NCBI GenBank assembly: GCA_937958885.1
Contig: CALGMT010000013.1
Span: forward strand, 1-64,000
DNA from: an uncultured bacterium
GTDB lineage: Bacteria > Verrucomicrobiota > Kiritimatiellia > CAIVKH01
Reading direction: 5' to 3'
Length of the DNA: 64,000 nucleotides
Positions 9,068 through 18,321 of this stretch are shown in pieces. Each line of letters begins with the position of its first letter. Position 1 is the first letter of the stretch. A program made the position numbers and the translations under genes. The notes below the pieces were generated by a model. It made no database searches. It saw nothing but the letters and a program-made list of their open reading frames with translations, and was not told the DNA's origin.

Positions 9068-10029
9068 CCGCGCAGTTCCATGCGGCGAAACGCGAATATA
9101 CCGATGGACAGGATGCCGGCCAAGTAGAACACCGTGTAGGTTCCGACGCGCGCGACATAGGACCACGGGACGCCATCCCCGGCGAGCGCGTCGGCCGCCC
9201 AGAAATGTTGGAAGTTCGGGGTGATGCCATCAAGCAGCGCGTACACCGGGCTGTGCGCCGCCTGGCGGCCGAACAGGTAATCCGACATCAAGCCCGCCAT
9301 CAGGATCACGCTGCTGACGACGAGCGCGGGCACGATATCGAGCCGGGTCGCCAGCGCGAGGGCCAGGCCGGCCAGCAGCAGAATCGCCAGCGCGAGCAGC
9401 GCGCCGGCGGGCACGATGCCGAGCGGCAGCGAGGCGCCCCACGTGTCGGGGTCGCCTTCCGCCGGAAACGCGCCCGATACTGCGACGGCCGCGGGCGCGA
9501 GCACGAGGAGGGCGCCAAAGGTCTGCGACGCGAAGGGGCGGCGGAAGAAAAAGTTTTGCGCGCCGCCCGCTGCGAGCGCGAGCACGACCGCTATGAATAG
9601 AGGACCGGAACCCATCAGATCATACACGAAGGGCACGGCCGCCGTCCGGGTGGCCAGGAGGGCCGCGCACGTCATCATCAGCGAAAAGGCTGCCATTACG
9701 AAGGCGATACCGGCAAACTTGCCGATAAAGAAAATCGTGCGGGGCACCGGTTTGGACAGAACGGCGGACGCCGTACCCCCGCGCAATTCTGCGCGTAGCG
9801 CAGTGCAGGCCGTCAGCACGCCCAGCACGAGGCCGAGGACAAAGTGCAGCGCGAGCGCGCTGTCGCGCACCAGCCGGTCCGCGTCGTTGAGCGTGTGGGT
9901 GAAGAGAAACGGCATCAGGCCAACGAATACAAGCGCCGACGCGGTTAGCAATGCGGCAATTGGCTGGCGCATAGCTTCCAGCGCGGTCAATCCCGCAATC
10001 GTCATGCCCTGTCGAACCATCAAGCGCAT
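9064..10029 (-). CDS. ABC-2-type transporter permease-like membrane protein
   Basis: About six TM segments; FVLGLVLGVLTACTALRAELRGGTASAVLSKPVPRTIFFIGKFAG resembles ABC-2 permeases. No ATPase adjacent. Confidence 0.65.
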   Translation of the reverse strand: MRLMVRQGMTIAGLTALEAMRQPIAALLTASALVFVGLMPFLFTHTLNDADRLVRDSALALHFVLGLVLGVLTACTALRAELRGGTASAVLSKPVPRTIFFIGKFAGIAFVMAAFSLMMTCAALLATRTAAVPFVYDLMGSGPLFIAVVLALAAGGAQNFFFRRPFASQTFGALLVLAPAAVAVSGAFPAEGDPDTWGASLPLGIVPAGALLALAILLLAGLALALATRLDIVPALVVSSVILMAGLMSDYLFGRQAAHSPVYALLDGITPNFQHFWAADALAGDGVPWSYVARVGTYTVFYLAGILSIGIFAFRRMELRG

Positions 10030-10065
10030 CGAGCGAGCATACCCCGCTTCCCCCCGCGTTTCATC

Positions 10066-10095
10066 ATCGAAATCGCAATCGGTATCGCTATCGAA
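10066..10095. repeat. Five tandem degenerate ATCGNN hexamers
   Basis: ATCGAA ATCGCA ATCGGT ATCGCT ATCGAA read directly, between two divergent operons. Confidence 0.6.
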
Positions 10096-10253
10096 CTCCT
10101 CTTCCCGTGGCGCCCGCTTGCGAACGTCCGCGTCAGTCGGTGATCACGCATGGAAAAGTGCAACGGGGTGCGCCTTGACGGGGGCGGGCGTGAATGGCAG
10201 CATCTCCACTCCGGTGTGCGGCGGAAAGAGCGCCCGCCCGGGCGGACGCGCGC

Positions 10254-11420
10254 ATGTCTATTCGGGCATTTCTGGAACGGTCCGAGGCGTATATTCTCGG
10301 AGTCATCGAGGATCGCCTCCACGGCTTCTGGGCCGGCGTCCTGCGGGTGTTTCTTCGGGCGCTTTCCCTGATCTTTCACGTACTCGTCCAGTTCCGCCTG
10401 TGGCTCTATCGCACCGGCATTTTTCGACCGCACGCGCTCGGCTGCCAGGTGATCAGCATCGGAAACCTCACGGTCGGCGGAACGGGAAAAACCCCCATCG
10501 TCGAAGTTTTCGCCCGCACCTTGCAACAGAGCGGACGCAAGGTGGCCATCTTGAGCCGCGGCTACCGCAAGGAGGAGGATCCGTTTCTCACGCGCCTCTG
10601 GCGTCGGCTCACATTCGACGTGCAGGAAAGCCCGCCGCGCGTGGTCTCGGACGGCAGGCATCTGCTGCTGGATTCGGCGATGAGCGGCGACGAGCCGTTC
10701 ATGCTCGCGCAAAATCTACCGGAGGTGGCCGTGATCGTGGACGCGAACCGCGTGAAGGCGGGAAAATATGCGGTCAAAAAACTCGGCTGCGACACGCTGA
10801 TCCTCGACGACGGGTTCCAATACCTGCATCTGAAGCACCGGCTCGATATCGTGCTGGTGGACCGGACGAATCCGTTCGGCAATCGACGGCTCCTGCCGCG
10901 CGGCATCCTGCGCGAGCCGATCTCCAACATCAACCGCGCGGGTTTTATTTTCATCACGAAGTCCAACGGCGACGGCGCCGCCGAACTCAAGCAGACGCTG
11001 CGCCGCCACAATCCGCATGCGGAAATCTCAGAGTGCCGCCATTCCGCGAAGTATTTGCAGGACATCTACACGAAGGAGCGCGCGCCCCTCGACTATCTCA
11101 AGGGCTTGCCCGTTGCGGCGGTTTCCGGCATTGCGTCCCCGAAGGGCTTCGAAGACGAGCTGGTCCGGCTTGGCGCGCGCGTCCTCTATCACAAACGCTA
11201 CGCGGATCATCACCGCTACACGCAGCTCGAAATCATCGATGTGATCAACAAGGGGCTTCAGCGCGGCGCGAAAATCGTCGTCACGACGGAGAAAGACGCG
11301 GTGCGCTTTCCGATGCTGGAACGCCGCGACTTGCCGCTATATTTTCTGCGTGTGGAAATCGAAATGCTGACCGGCGCCGAGGAGTTCCGTGCCTGGATCA
11401 ACCGCATCTGCTTCAAGTGA
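10254..11420 (+). CDS. lpxK: Tetraacyldisaccharide 4'-kinase
   Basis: [52 protein letters not shown]. Confidence 0.93.
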   Translation: MSIRAFLERSEAYILGVIEDRLHGFWAGVLRVFLRALSLIFHVLVQFRLWLYRTGIFRPHALGCQVISIGNLTVGGTGKTPIVEVFARTLQQSGRKVAILSRGYRKEEDPFLTRLWRRLTFDVQESPPRVVSDGRHLLLDSAMSGDEPFMLAQNLPEVAVIVDANRVKAGKYAVKKLGCDTLILDDGFQYLHLKHRLDIVLVDRTNPFGNRRLLPRGILREPISNINRAGFIFITKSNGDGAAELKQTLRRHNPHAEISECRHSAKYLQDIYTKERAPLDYLKGLPVAAVSGIASPKGFEDELVRLGARVLYHKRYADHHRYTQLEIIDVINKGLQRGAKIVVTTEKDAVRFPMLERRDLPLYFLRVEIEMLTGAEEFRAWINRICFK

Positions 11421-12396
11421 CGGCCCGCTGCTGGTCGTCGGCGTCAACTGGATCGGCGATGCGATCATGAGCATGCCGGCCCTGCAGGCATGGCGTCGCG
11501 CGCACCCCGCCGCGCGGCTCGTGCTGCTGACCAAGCGCGCGCTCGCGCCGCTTTGGGCGCTGCATCGCGCGCCGGACGAGGTGCTGACCTACGACAATCC
11601 GCTGCCGGCGATTCGCGCAGCCGCCCGCGAGATCGCGCGACGCGCGTGTGCGCGCGCGGTGGTCCTGCCGAATTCCTTCCGATCGGCGCTGCCGCCCTTC
11701 CTCGCGCGCGTGCCGGAGCGCGTGGGCCGCGCGGGTCATTGGCGGCGTCTGTTGCTCACGCGCGCATTGCCCGCGCCCGCCCCGGGCCATCAGGCGCTGG
11801 AGGCGTTCGAGTTGTTCGATCTTCCGCGCCCTGCCGGGGCGATCGAAGCGCCGCAGATCGAAGTGCCGCCCGACGCGGCGGACGCGGCAAGGCGGAGGCT
11901 CGCCGCGCTTCCGCGCCCGATCCTCGGTGTAATGCCGGGCGCTGCGCGCGGTCCGGCCAAGCGTTGGCCCGCCGCCCATTTCAGCGCCGTGGCCAAGCGT
12001 TGGGCCGCCGGGACGGGCGGCGGCGTCCTGGCGATGGGCGGCGCCGGCGATCGCGCGGCAGCCGAGGAGGCGCTTGTGGACGTGCCGCGCGCGTTGAATT
12101 GCGCGGGCGAAACGTCGTTGGTCGAATGGGCGGCGCTGCTGCAGGCGTGCGACGCGGTCGTGTGCAACGACAGCGGCGGCATGCATCTCGCCGCCGCGAT
12201 CGGACGTCCGGTTGTGGCTGTATTCGGCGCGACGGATCCCGCGGTCACCGGTCCGATCGGACCGCGCGCGCGCGTAGTGGCCGATGCGGGCGCGCGATCT
12301 CGCGCGATTGCGCGGAATGACGCAGAGGCCGAGAAAAGACTCGCGGCAATTTTGCCCGAGCGGGTATATGCTGCTCTGTTCGAATTGATGAAATGA
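11389..12396 (+). CDS. waaF: Glycosyltransferase family 9 (ADP-heptose:LPS heptosyltransferase II type)
   Basis: VGVNWIGDAIMSMPALQAWRR, LPNSFRSALPPFLA, GVMPGAARGPAKRWP, CNDSGGMHLAAAIGRPVVAVFGATDP. Confidence 0.88.
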   Translation: MPGSTASASSDGPLLVVGVNWIGDAIMSMPALQAWRRAHPAARLVLLTKRALAPLWALHRAPDEVLTYDNPLPAIRAAAREIARRACARAVVLPNSFRSALPPFLARVPERVGRAGHWRRLLLTRALPAPAPGHQALEAFELFDLPRPAGAIEAPQIEVPPDAADAARRRLAALPRPILGVMPGAARGPAKRWPAAHFSAVAKRWAAGTGGGVLAMGGAGDRAAAEEALVDVPRALNCAGETSLVEWAALLQACDAVVCNDSGGMHLAAAIGRPVVAVFGATDPAVTGPIGPRARVVADAGARSRAIARNDAEAEKRLAAILPERVYAALFELMK

Positions 12397-13172
12397 GCGC
12401 TGTGCCCAAAATCTCCGCCTGTGTCACGACCTTCAACGAGGAGCATAACATCCGGCGTTGCCTCGACAGCGTGCGCTGGTGCGACGAGATCGTGGTGGTG
12501 GACAGCTTCAGCAGCGATCGAACCGTCGACATCTGCAAGGAATATACCGATCGAGTCTATCAGCACGAGTGGCTCGGCTACATCGGGCAGAAGAATCTGT
12601 GCCGGAAGCTCGCCTCGCACGAGTGGATTTTTTTCATCGACGCGGACGAGGAGGTGTCGCCGGAACTGCGCGAGGAAATCCTGCGCGAGTTGGCCGCCAA
12701 CAACGGGCGTTATGCGGGCTATCGTTTTCCGCGCATGGTAAACTACATCGGGCGCTGGATTCGCCATGGCGAGTGGTATCCCGACATCAAACTGCGGCTT
12801 TTTATGAAAGCGCGCGGGCGCAGCGGCGGCACCGAGCCGCACGACCAGGTATTCGTCGACGGCGACGTCAAAACGCTCCGCGGCAAATTATACCACTACA
12901 CCTACGACGATTTGCATGACCACCTTGAGACGATGAACCGGTTTTCGAGCATTACCGCGCAGGAGAAGTTCCGGCTCCATGCGCGCTTTGCCTGGAGCGA
13001 TTTTCTCTTTCGTCCGGCCTTCCGCTTCTTCAAAGCCTACCTCCTGCGCGGCGGCTTTCTCGACGGTCGGCGCGGCTTCCTGATCGCGCTCGTCAGCGCA
13101 TTCGGCGTCTGCATGAAATACGCCAAGCTGTGGGAGCTGGAATATCGACGCGACTCGACGGCGAAGTCATAG
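12393..13172 (+). CDS. Glycosyltransferase family 2 (WaaE/KdtX-like)
   Basis: ISACVTTFNEEHNIRRCLDSVRWCDEIVVVDSFSSD, WIFFIDADEEVSPEL, KLYHYTYDDLHDHLETMNRFSS. Confidence 0.88.
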   Translation: MSAVPKISACVTTFNEEHNIRRCLDSVRWCDEIVVVDSFSSDRTVDICKEYTDRVYQHEWLGYIGQKNLCRKLASHEWIFFIDADEEVSPELREEILRELAANNGRYAGYRFPRMVNYIGRWIRHGEWYPDIKLRLFMKARGRSGGTEPHDQVFVDGDVKTLRGKLYHYTYDDLHDHLETMNRFSSITAQEKFRLHARFAWSDFLFRPAFRFFKAYLLRGGFLDGRRGFLIALVSAFGVCMKYAKLWELEYRRDSTAKS

Positions 13173-13173
13173 C

Positions 13174-14241
13174 ATGGCCGGCGGAAACAATCTCTTGTTT
13201 CTGGAAAAGGCATTCCTGCGTCCGCCGCCGGAGCCGCTGCGCGGCGTCGAATTGTTTAATCTTGAACTGATCGAGGAGATGATTGCGGCGGGTTGGTCGC
13301 TTACAATCCCGGCGCACGCGGCATGGCGACCGCACTTCGAGGCGCGCGCGCCGATGCGCGCCGCCCGCTGTGTCTTTTTTCGCTCGCGCGGCGTTTGGGT
13401 CTTGTGGCGATGGCGGAGGATGTTGAGCGGCGAACGCTATCGCGCGCTGTTCCTGGCCAATGTCGGGAACGGGCTGATTCCGCTTCTCCACCTGCTGAAA
13501 TGGAGCGCGGCGGCAGATCGGCTGGTCCTGCTTGCGCATCGGACAGCCACGCCGCGGTTCTTGCGCGCGCTGCGCGCATGGCCCTCGTGGATTGTCGCGG
13601 TCAATCGGGTCATCGCGCGGCAATTTCGGGATGCCGGCTATCGGCGCGTGGCCGTGGATTACGGCGTCATGAAGGCGGAGCGCTATTTCCCGGCCAATCG
13701 ACCCGCGCGCGATCGCATCCGGTTCGTCGTGCTCGGCGCACTGGATATCGCGTGGAAAGGCGCGGATACGGCCATCGCAGCATTTCAGCGATTGCCGCCG
13801 GACCTTCGAACCCGTTGCGAATTACACCTGGCCTCCTACGTGCAGCCGCCCCAGATTGGCGTCGATGGCGTGATCGCGCACGCGTGGAAACCCGATGAGT
13901 CCATCCCTGCGTTTCTTCGCGAAATGGATGTCATGATCTGTCCCTCCCGCGACGAGCACATCATGCGCGAGACCTTTTCGCAGGCGATCGTGAAAGGGAT
14001 GTTGACCGGACTTCCGATTGTGGCCAGCGATCTGCCCATCTATCGCGAAAAACTGGATGCGGGCGGCGGGCTCCTGTTTGCCGACGTCGGCAATCTTGCT
14101 GAAAAAATGGCGCGCATGGCCTCCGATCCGGCGGCGCGCGCAGAAATGGGCGCGGCAGGGCGCGCGACTGCGCTGGCACGCTATTGCTGGGACACGCGCC
14201 AGTTTTTGAAGCGCTACGTAGAGGCGCCGCTGGAATCGTGA
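13174..14241 (+). CDS. Glycosyltransferase, GT4-like
   Basis: GALDIAWKGADTAIAAFQRLPPD, ICPSRDEHIMRETFSQAIVKGMLTGLPIVASDLPIYRE. Confidence 0.8.
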   Translation: MAGGNNLLFLEKAFLRPPPEPLRGVELFNLELIEEMIAAGWSLTIPAHAAWRPHFEARAPMRAARCVFFRSRGVWVLWRWRRMLSGERYRALFLANVGNGLIPLLHLLKWSAAADRLVLLAHRTATPRFLRALRAWPSWIVAVNRVIARQFRDAGYRRVAVDYGVMKAERYFPANRPARDRIRFVVLGALDIAWKGADTAIAAFQRLPPDLRTRCELHLASYVQPPQIGVDGVIAHAWKPDESIPAFLREMDVMICPSRDEHIMRETFSQAIVKGMLTGLPIVASDLPIYREKLDAGGGLLFADVGNLAEKMARMASDPAARAEMGAAGRATALARYCWDTRQFLKRYVEAPLES

Positions 14242-16415
14242 GACGCTTTGCCCAGATGATCGGCCCGTATGCCGGCGCGGTTGCGCCCGCTTTTGACGAT
14301 GCCGAGCTGCGAGAATGGCTCGGCGCGATCCGGGCGCATACGGCGAACGCGCCGTCGGCTGTCGCGCATGCGGGTTCGCGGATCGTTGCGCTCGACGCGC
14401 CGCGCGCAGGTGGCGTTGTGCCGTTGCTGATTCGCGTCGGCGCGCCGCTGGCGGGCATCGCCGCGTGGGGCATGAAGTGGAAAGGCACGTCGGAAGCGCG
14501 CGCGTGGCGCGCGGCGCGCCGACTTTCCGATCGAGGCGCGCCGACGCCCGCGCCGGTCGCCTGGCTGGAGCGCTGGGAGGGCGGGCGATGCCCGGAGCGC
14601 TACTTCATCACGCGCCGCATCGAACCGGTGACCACCATGCGGGACGCGCTCCGGCATCTGCTTGAGCACGATCCGGATTGCGGGCGTATCATCGCGTTGC
14701 TGGAGACGATTGCGCCCGCCGTGCGCGCCATGCACGAGGCCGGCGTGCTGCATCGCGATTTGGGCAATCAGAACATCCTGCTTTCGCCCGACGGCGCCGG
14801 CGGATGGCGGGATCCCGCCATTATTGATTTGAGTCGGGCCCGCCTGCTGGATGCGCCGCCGGACGCCGCGTCGCGCGGGCGCGATTTGGGGCGGCTCTGG
14901 CTTCCGACCGATTTGCTGCGCGTGTTTTGCGAGATGTATTTTGCAGGTCGACCGCCGCCGGCATTCGCGAAGGCTCTGCGCGCCGCGCGCCGGCGATATG
15001 CCGTCCACGCATGGTCCCGCGCGATCCGCCATCCCATTCGAGAGGCGCGGGTGCGCCGCGACCCCGCGCGCCGGCAGGTCTATCCGCCGCCGCGCGAGAT
15101 TTGGATTTGGGACGAAAAATCCGCACAGCCGATCAACGCATGGGCGAGCCGAGAGCGGAACCGAATGCACCCGTTCTCCAACCACCTCCGTGCCGCGCGC
15201 GCCACGCTCGCCCATCTCCCCGGCATCCTGCGTTCCTATTCTGCGCTGCGGAGCGGCGCATTTCTCCAGCCGCTTGCGCTGCGCGGCGCATGGGGCATTG
15301 CGGTCGAGCCGCGCCCCGAAAGTTGGGAGATTGAGCGGGCGTGGATCCCTGCGATTCCGGGGTTGCCTGTGTTGATTCGTCTGTATCACCACAAGGGGCC
15401 GACGCAATGGACCTTCGCCGCGGACGCGGGCCGCCGGTTGCACGAGAGCGGCCATCGCGTGAGTTTTGCGCTTTGCCAGGACCGTCGCGCAGTGCGGGAC
15501 CCCGCCTCGTGGGCGGCGATGTGCGAACAGGCGGCGGGCGCGATCGGCGATTTCGCCGAGTGGATCGAAGTCGGGCACGCGGTCAATCGCGTGAAATGGG
15601 GCATTTGGAATATGCGCGATTACGGCGCGCTGGTCGCGCCTATCGCGCGCCTGGCTCCCCGTTACCCCGCCGTTCGCTGGATGGGCCCCGCGGGGATCGA
15701 TTTCGAATATCCGAAAGTTTTGTCCGCATTGTCGGCGATGCCGGAGGGGTTCCGGTTTCACGCGTTGTCGCATCACCTGTATGTCGATCGGCGAGGCGCG
15801 CCCGAAAATCCGCAGGCCGTCTTCGCAACGATTGAGAAACTTGCCCTCGCGCGCGCGATGGCCCGCGCTTCGCAGCGCTGCGAGGATCGATTGATTGTGT
15901 CGGAAGTGAACTGGCCCCTGCTCGACACCGGCGTGTATTCGCCGGTCGGCTCCCCGTATACCCATCCCGGGCAGGCGCTGGGCGCGCCGAACGTGTCCGA
16001 AGACGTCTATGCCCGCTACATGATTCGATATCTGCTCCAGGCCGCGTGCAGCGGGTTGGTCGAACGCGTGTACTGGTGGCGGCTGGCCGCGCACGGATTC
16101 GGCTTGGTGGACGAGCGCGCGACGCCGTGGCGCCCGCGTCCGGCCTATCGCGCGTGGGGTCGGCTGCTGGAGCTGTTGGGCGATGCTGTTTTCGAACGCA
16201 ACGCGTCCACGGGCGAGGGGGCCTATCTCCATCTCTTCCGGCGTCCAGACGGCGAGCGGATGGCCGTCGGCTACGCATGGATACCCGGCGGCGCGCCGTT
16301 CGATCTGCGGTGCGCGCGCGCCGAGGACATGGAGGGCCGCGCGCTCGACCGTATGCCCGATCGGCTGGGCGACGCGCCGGTCTATTTCCGCTCGGTAGAC
16401 GCGGCGCCTTCCTGA
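14238..16415 (+). CDS. WaaP/InaA-like LPS kinase fused to a C-terminal glycosidase-like (TIM-barrel-like) domain
   Basis: N-term kinase: MKWKGTSEARAWRAARRL, MHEAGVLHRDLGNQNILL, IIDLSRARLL. C-term: RWMGPAGIDFEYPKVLSAL, LIVSEVNWPLLDTGVYSP, VYWWRLAAHGFGLVDE...WRPRPAYRAWGRLLELLG. GTG start at 14238 overlaps the upstream stop by 4 nt. Confidence 0.7.
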   Translation: MRRFAQMIGPYAGAVAPAFDDAELREWLGAIRAHTANAPSAVAHAGSRIVALDAPRAGGVVPLLIRVGAPLAGIAAWGMKWKGTSEARAWRAARRLSDRGAPTPAPVAWLERWEGGRCPERYFITRRIEPVTTMRDALRHLLEHDPDCGRIIALLETIAPAVRAMHEAGVLHRDLGNQNILLSPDGAGGWRDPAIIDLSRARLLDAPPDAASRGRDLGRLWLPTDLLRVFCEMYFAGRPPPAFAKALRAARRRYAVHAWSRAIRHPIREARVRRDPARRQVYPPPREIWIWDEKSAQPINAWASRERNRMHPFSNHLRAARATLAHLPGILRSYSALRSGAFLQPLALRGAWGIAVEPRPESWEIERAWIPAIPGLPVLIRLYHHKGPTQWTFAADAGRRLHESGHRVSFALCQDRRAVRDPASWAAMCEQAAGAIGDFAEWIEVGHAVNRVKWGIWNMRDYGALVAPIARLAPRYPAVRWMGPAGIDFEYPKVLSALSAMPEGFRFHALSHHLYVDRRGAPENPQAVFATIEKLALARAMARASQRCEDRLIVSEVNWPLLDTGVYSPVGSPYTHPGQALGAPNVSEDVYARYMIRYLLQAACSGLVERVYWWRLAAHGFGLVDERATPWRPRPAYRAWGRLLELLGDAVFERNASTGEGAYLHLFRRPDGERMAVGYAWIPGGAPFDLRCARAEDMEGRALDRMPDRLGDAPVYFRSVDAAPS

Positions 16416-17287
16416 TCCGCCGGTGGGCGCGTGCGCCAGCGTTTGTGGATCCAGGTCCATTGATCGGGGTGCGCGCGAATGATCCGCTCCAGGATGGCTG
16501 TATAGCGCTGCGTATAGACGCGGATCGTGTCTTCGCTGCGGTCCGGCGGCGGCTCGACCGGCGACTCGATGTGCAGCGTGTGCCGACCGTTCGGCGCGCG
16601 GATCATGTAGACCGGAAGCACCGGGGTCCGCGCGACGCCGGACAGGTACGCGAGGCCCGGCGTGGTGCAGGCCGGCTGTCCGAAGAAATCGACAAAAATG
16701 CCGCGATGCCGCCGCATGTTCTGATCCAGAATCAGGGCCACCACCTCGCGGCGGCGCAGCGCCTTGATGCAGTCGCGCATCGCATCGTCGCGCGGCAGCA
16801 GATGCAGCCCCATGCGCTCGCGCGAGGCGCGCCAGTAGGCGTCGAGCCCAGAGCCGCCGAGCGATTTGACCACGACGTGGACCGGCCGCCAGATCGCGGC
16901 GGCGACCAGCCCCATCAACTCCCAATTCCCGATGTGTCCCATCAGAACCAGCGCGCCGCCGCCCCGCGCGCGAACGGCCTCGACATGCTCGCGGCCCACG
17001 ATGTCCACCCGCTCGACGAACGCATGCGCGCGGCTACCCGAAAAATGCAGGCACTCCGCGATCAACAGGCCAAAGTGCCGATACATCGCGTCCGCGATCT
17101 GCGGCGCTTCCGCCGCGCGTTCCGGCAGGCATCGCGCAAGTGTGTGCAACACCAACGCACGCCGATGGCGAATGACGCGGCCGAGCAGGAACCCGATCCC
17201 GCGGCCGAACCCGAGCGCCGCGCGCGTGGGCAGCGCGCGAAAAGCCGCCTCCAGGCCGCGCAACAAAAGCACCGTGGGTTTCGGCAT
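16382..17287 (-). CDS. Lipid A acyltransferase (LpxL/HtrB family)
   Basis: LVLMGHIGNWELMGL, LILDQNMRRHRGIFVDFFGQPACTTPGLAYLS, HPDQWTWIHKRWRTR. Confidence 0.88.
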   Translation of the reverse strand: MPKPTVLLLRGLEAAFRALPTRAALGFGRGIGFLLGRVIRHRRALVLHTLARCLPERAAEAPQIADAMYRHFGLLIAECLHFSGSRAHAFVERVDIVGREHVEAVRARGGGALVLMGHIGNWELMGLVAAAIWRPVHVVVKSLGGSGLDAYWRASRERMGLHLLPRDDAMRDCIKALRRREVVALILDQNMRRHRGIFVDFFGQPACTTPGLAYLSGVARTPVLPVYMIRAPNGRHTLHIESPVEPPPDRSEDTIRVYTQRYTAILERIIRAHPDQWTWIHKRWRTRPPADQEGAASTERK

Positions 17288-17387
17288 GGACCTATTCGCG
17301 CCACAGTCCGCACGATTGTCAATCGGAACCCCGCGGCATTCCTCGCTTGAATCTCGCCATGCCGGGAACTAGCGTTCGTATCGCGTT

Positions 17388-18287
17388 ATGAAGATCAGCG
17401 GGTTCTCCTTCTGCCGAAACGCCGACAAGCTGTATTATCCGGTGGTGGAATCCATTCGCTCCGCGCTGCCGATTTGCGATGAATTCATCGTCGCCGTCGG
17501 CAAAGGCGACGAAGACGATCGCACGCGAGCGTTGATCGCGGGCATCGGCGACCCGAAAATTCGCATTATCGACACCGAGTGGACGGACCGCGACCGACTC
17601 AAGGGGTGGACGCACAGCCAGCAAACCAATATCGCGCTCAACGCCTGCACCGGCGACTGGTGCCTCTATCTCCAGTCGGACGAGGTGCTTCACGAACGCG
17701 ACTTGCCGGTGATCCGCGCCCGAGCGGAACAGGTGGCGGGCGATGCGCGCGTCGAGGGCCTCGTTTTTTCGTATCTTCATTTCTGGGGCGACTACCGGCA
17801 TGTGCACCGCAGCCATGCCTGGTATCCGCGCGAAATCCGCATGATCCGCAACGGCGTCGGCATCCAATCGTATCGCTCCGCGCAATCCTTCCGGCGGGAC
17901 GGGAAAAAACTGCGCTGCGCGCTGGTGGATGCGACGATCTACCATTACGGATGGGTGCGTCCGCCCGCGCTGATGACGCGCAAGCGAGTCGAGATGACCC
18001 GCACGCACCAGGGCGCGGAGGAAGCGGAGCGCATCCGCGCGGAGCAGCAATTCGACTATGGCGATTTGAACAAGATTCCTCTTTTCGAAGGCACGCACCC
18101 CGCCGTGATGCGAGACTGGATAGCGCGATTCGACTGGGGCGATCAATTGAATTACGGCCGGCCGACGTCGGCGCGCCATCGCCACGATCGGCTCAAATAC
18201 CGGATTCTAACCGAAATCGAACAACGACTTTTCGGAGGCCGTATCAAGCTCGGAGCCTCGTCATTCCGGCGCGTGCGCGGCGTTTGA
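17388..18287 (+). CDS. Glycosyltransferase family 2-like protein
   Basis: ISGFSFCRNADKLYYPVVESIRSALPICDEFIVAVGKGDEDD; CTGDWCLYLQSDEVLHE. Confidence 0.78.
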   Translation: MKISGFSFCRNADKLYYPVVESIRSALPICDEFIVAVGKGDEDDRTRALIAGIGDPKIRIIDTEWTDRDRLKGWTHSQQTNIALNACTGDWCLYLQSDEVLHERDLPVIRARAEQVAGDARVEGLVFSYLHFWGDYRHVHRSHAWYPREIRMIRNGVGIQSYRSAQSFRRDGKKLRCALVDATIYHYGWVRPPALMTRKRVEMTRTHQGAEEAERIRAEQQFDYGDLNKIPLFEGTHPAVMRDWIARFDWGDQLNYGRPTSARHRHDRLKYRILTEIEQRLFGGRIKLGASSFRRVRGV

Positions 18288-18321
18288 TCGCGCGTTCGCT
18301 TCGCGGGATGGCCGCAATCCC

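Noticed and set aside
14214-16925. 903-aa ORF on the minus strand
   Set aside because: High-GC shadow ORF antisense to the kinase-glycosidase gene; Arg/Ala/Pro-rich with no domains.
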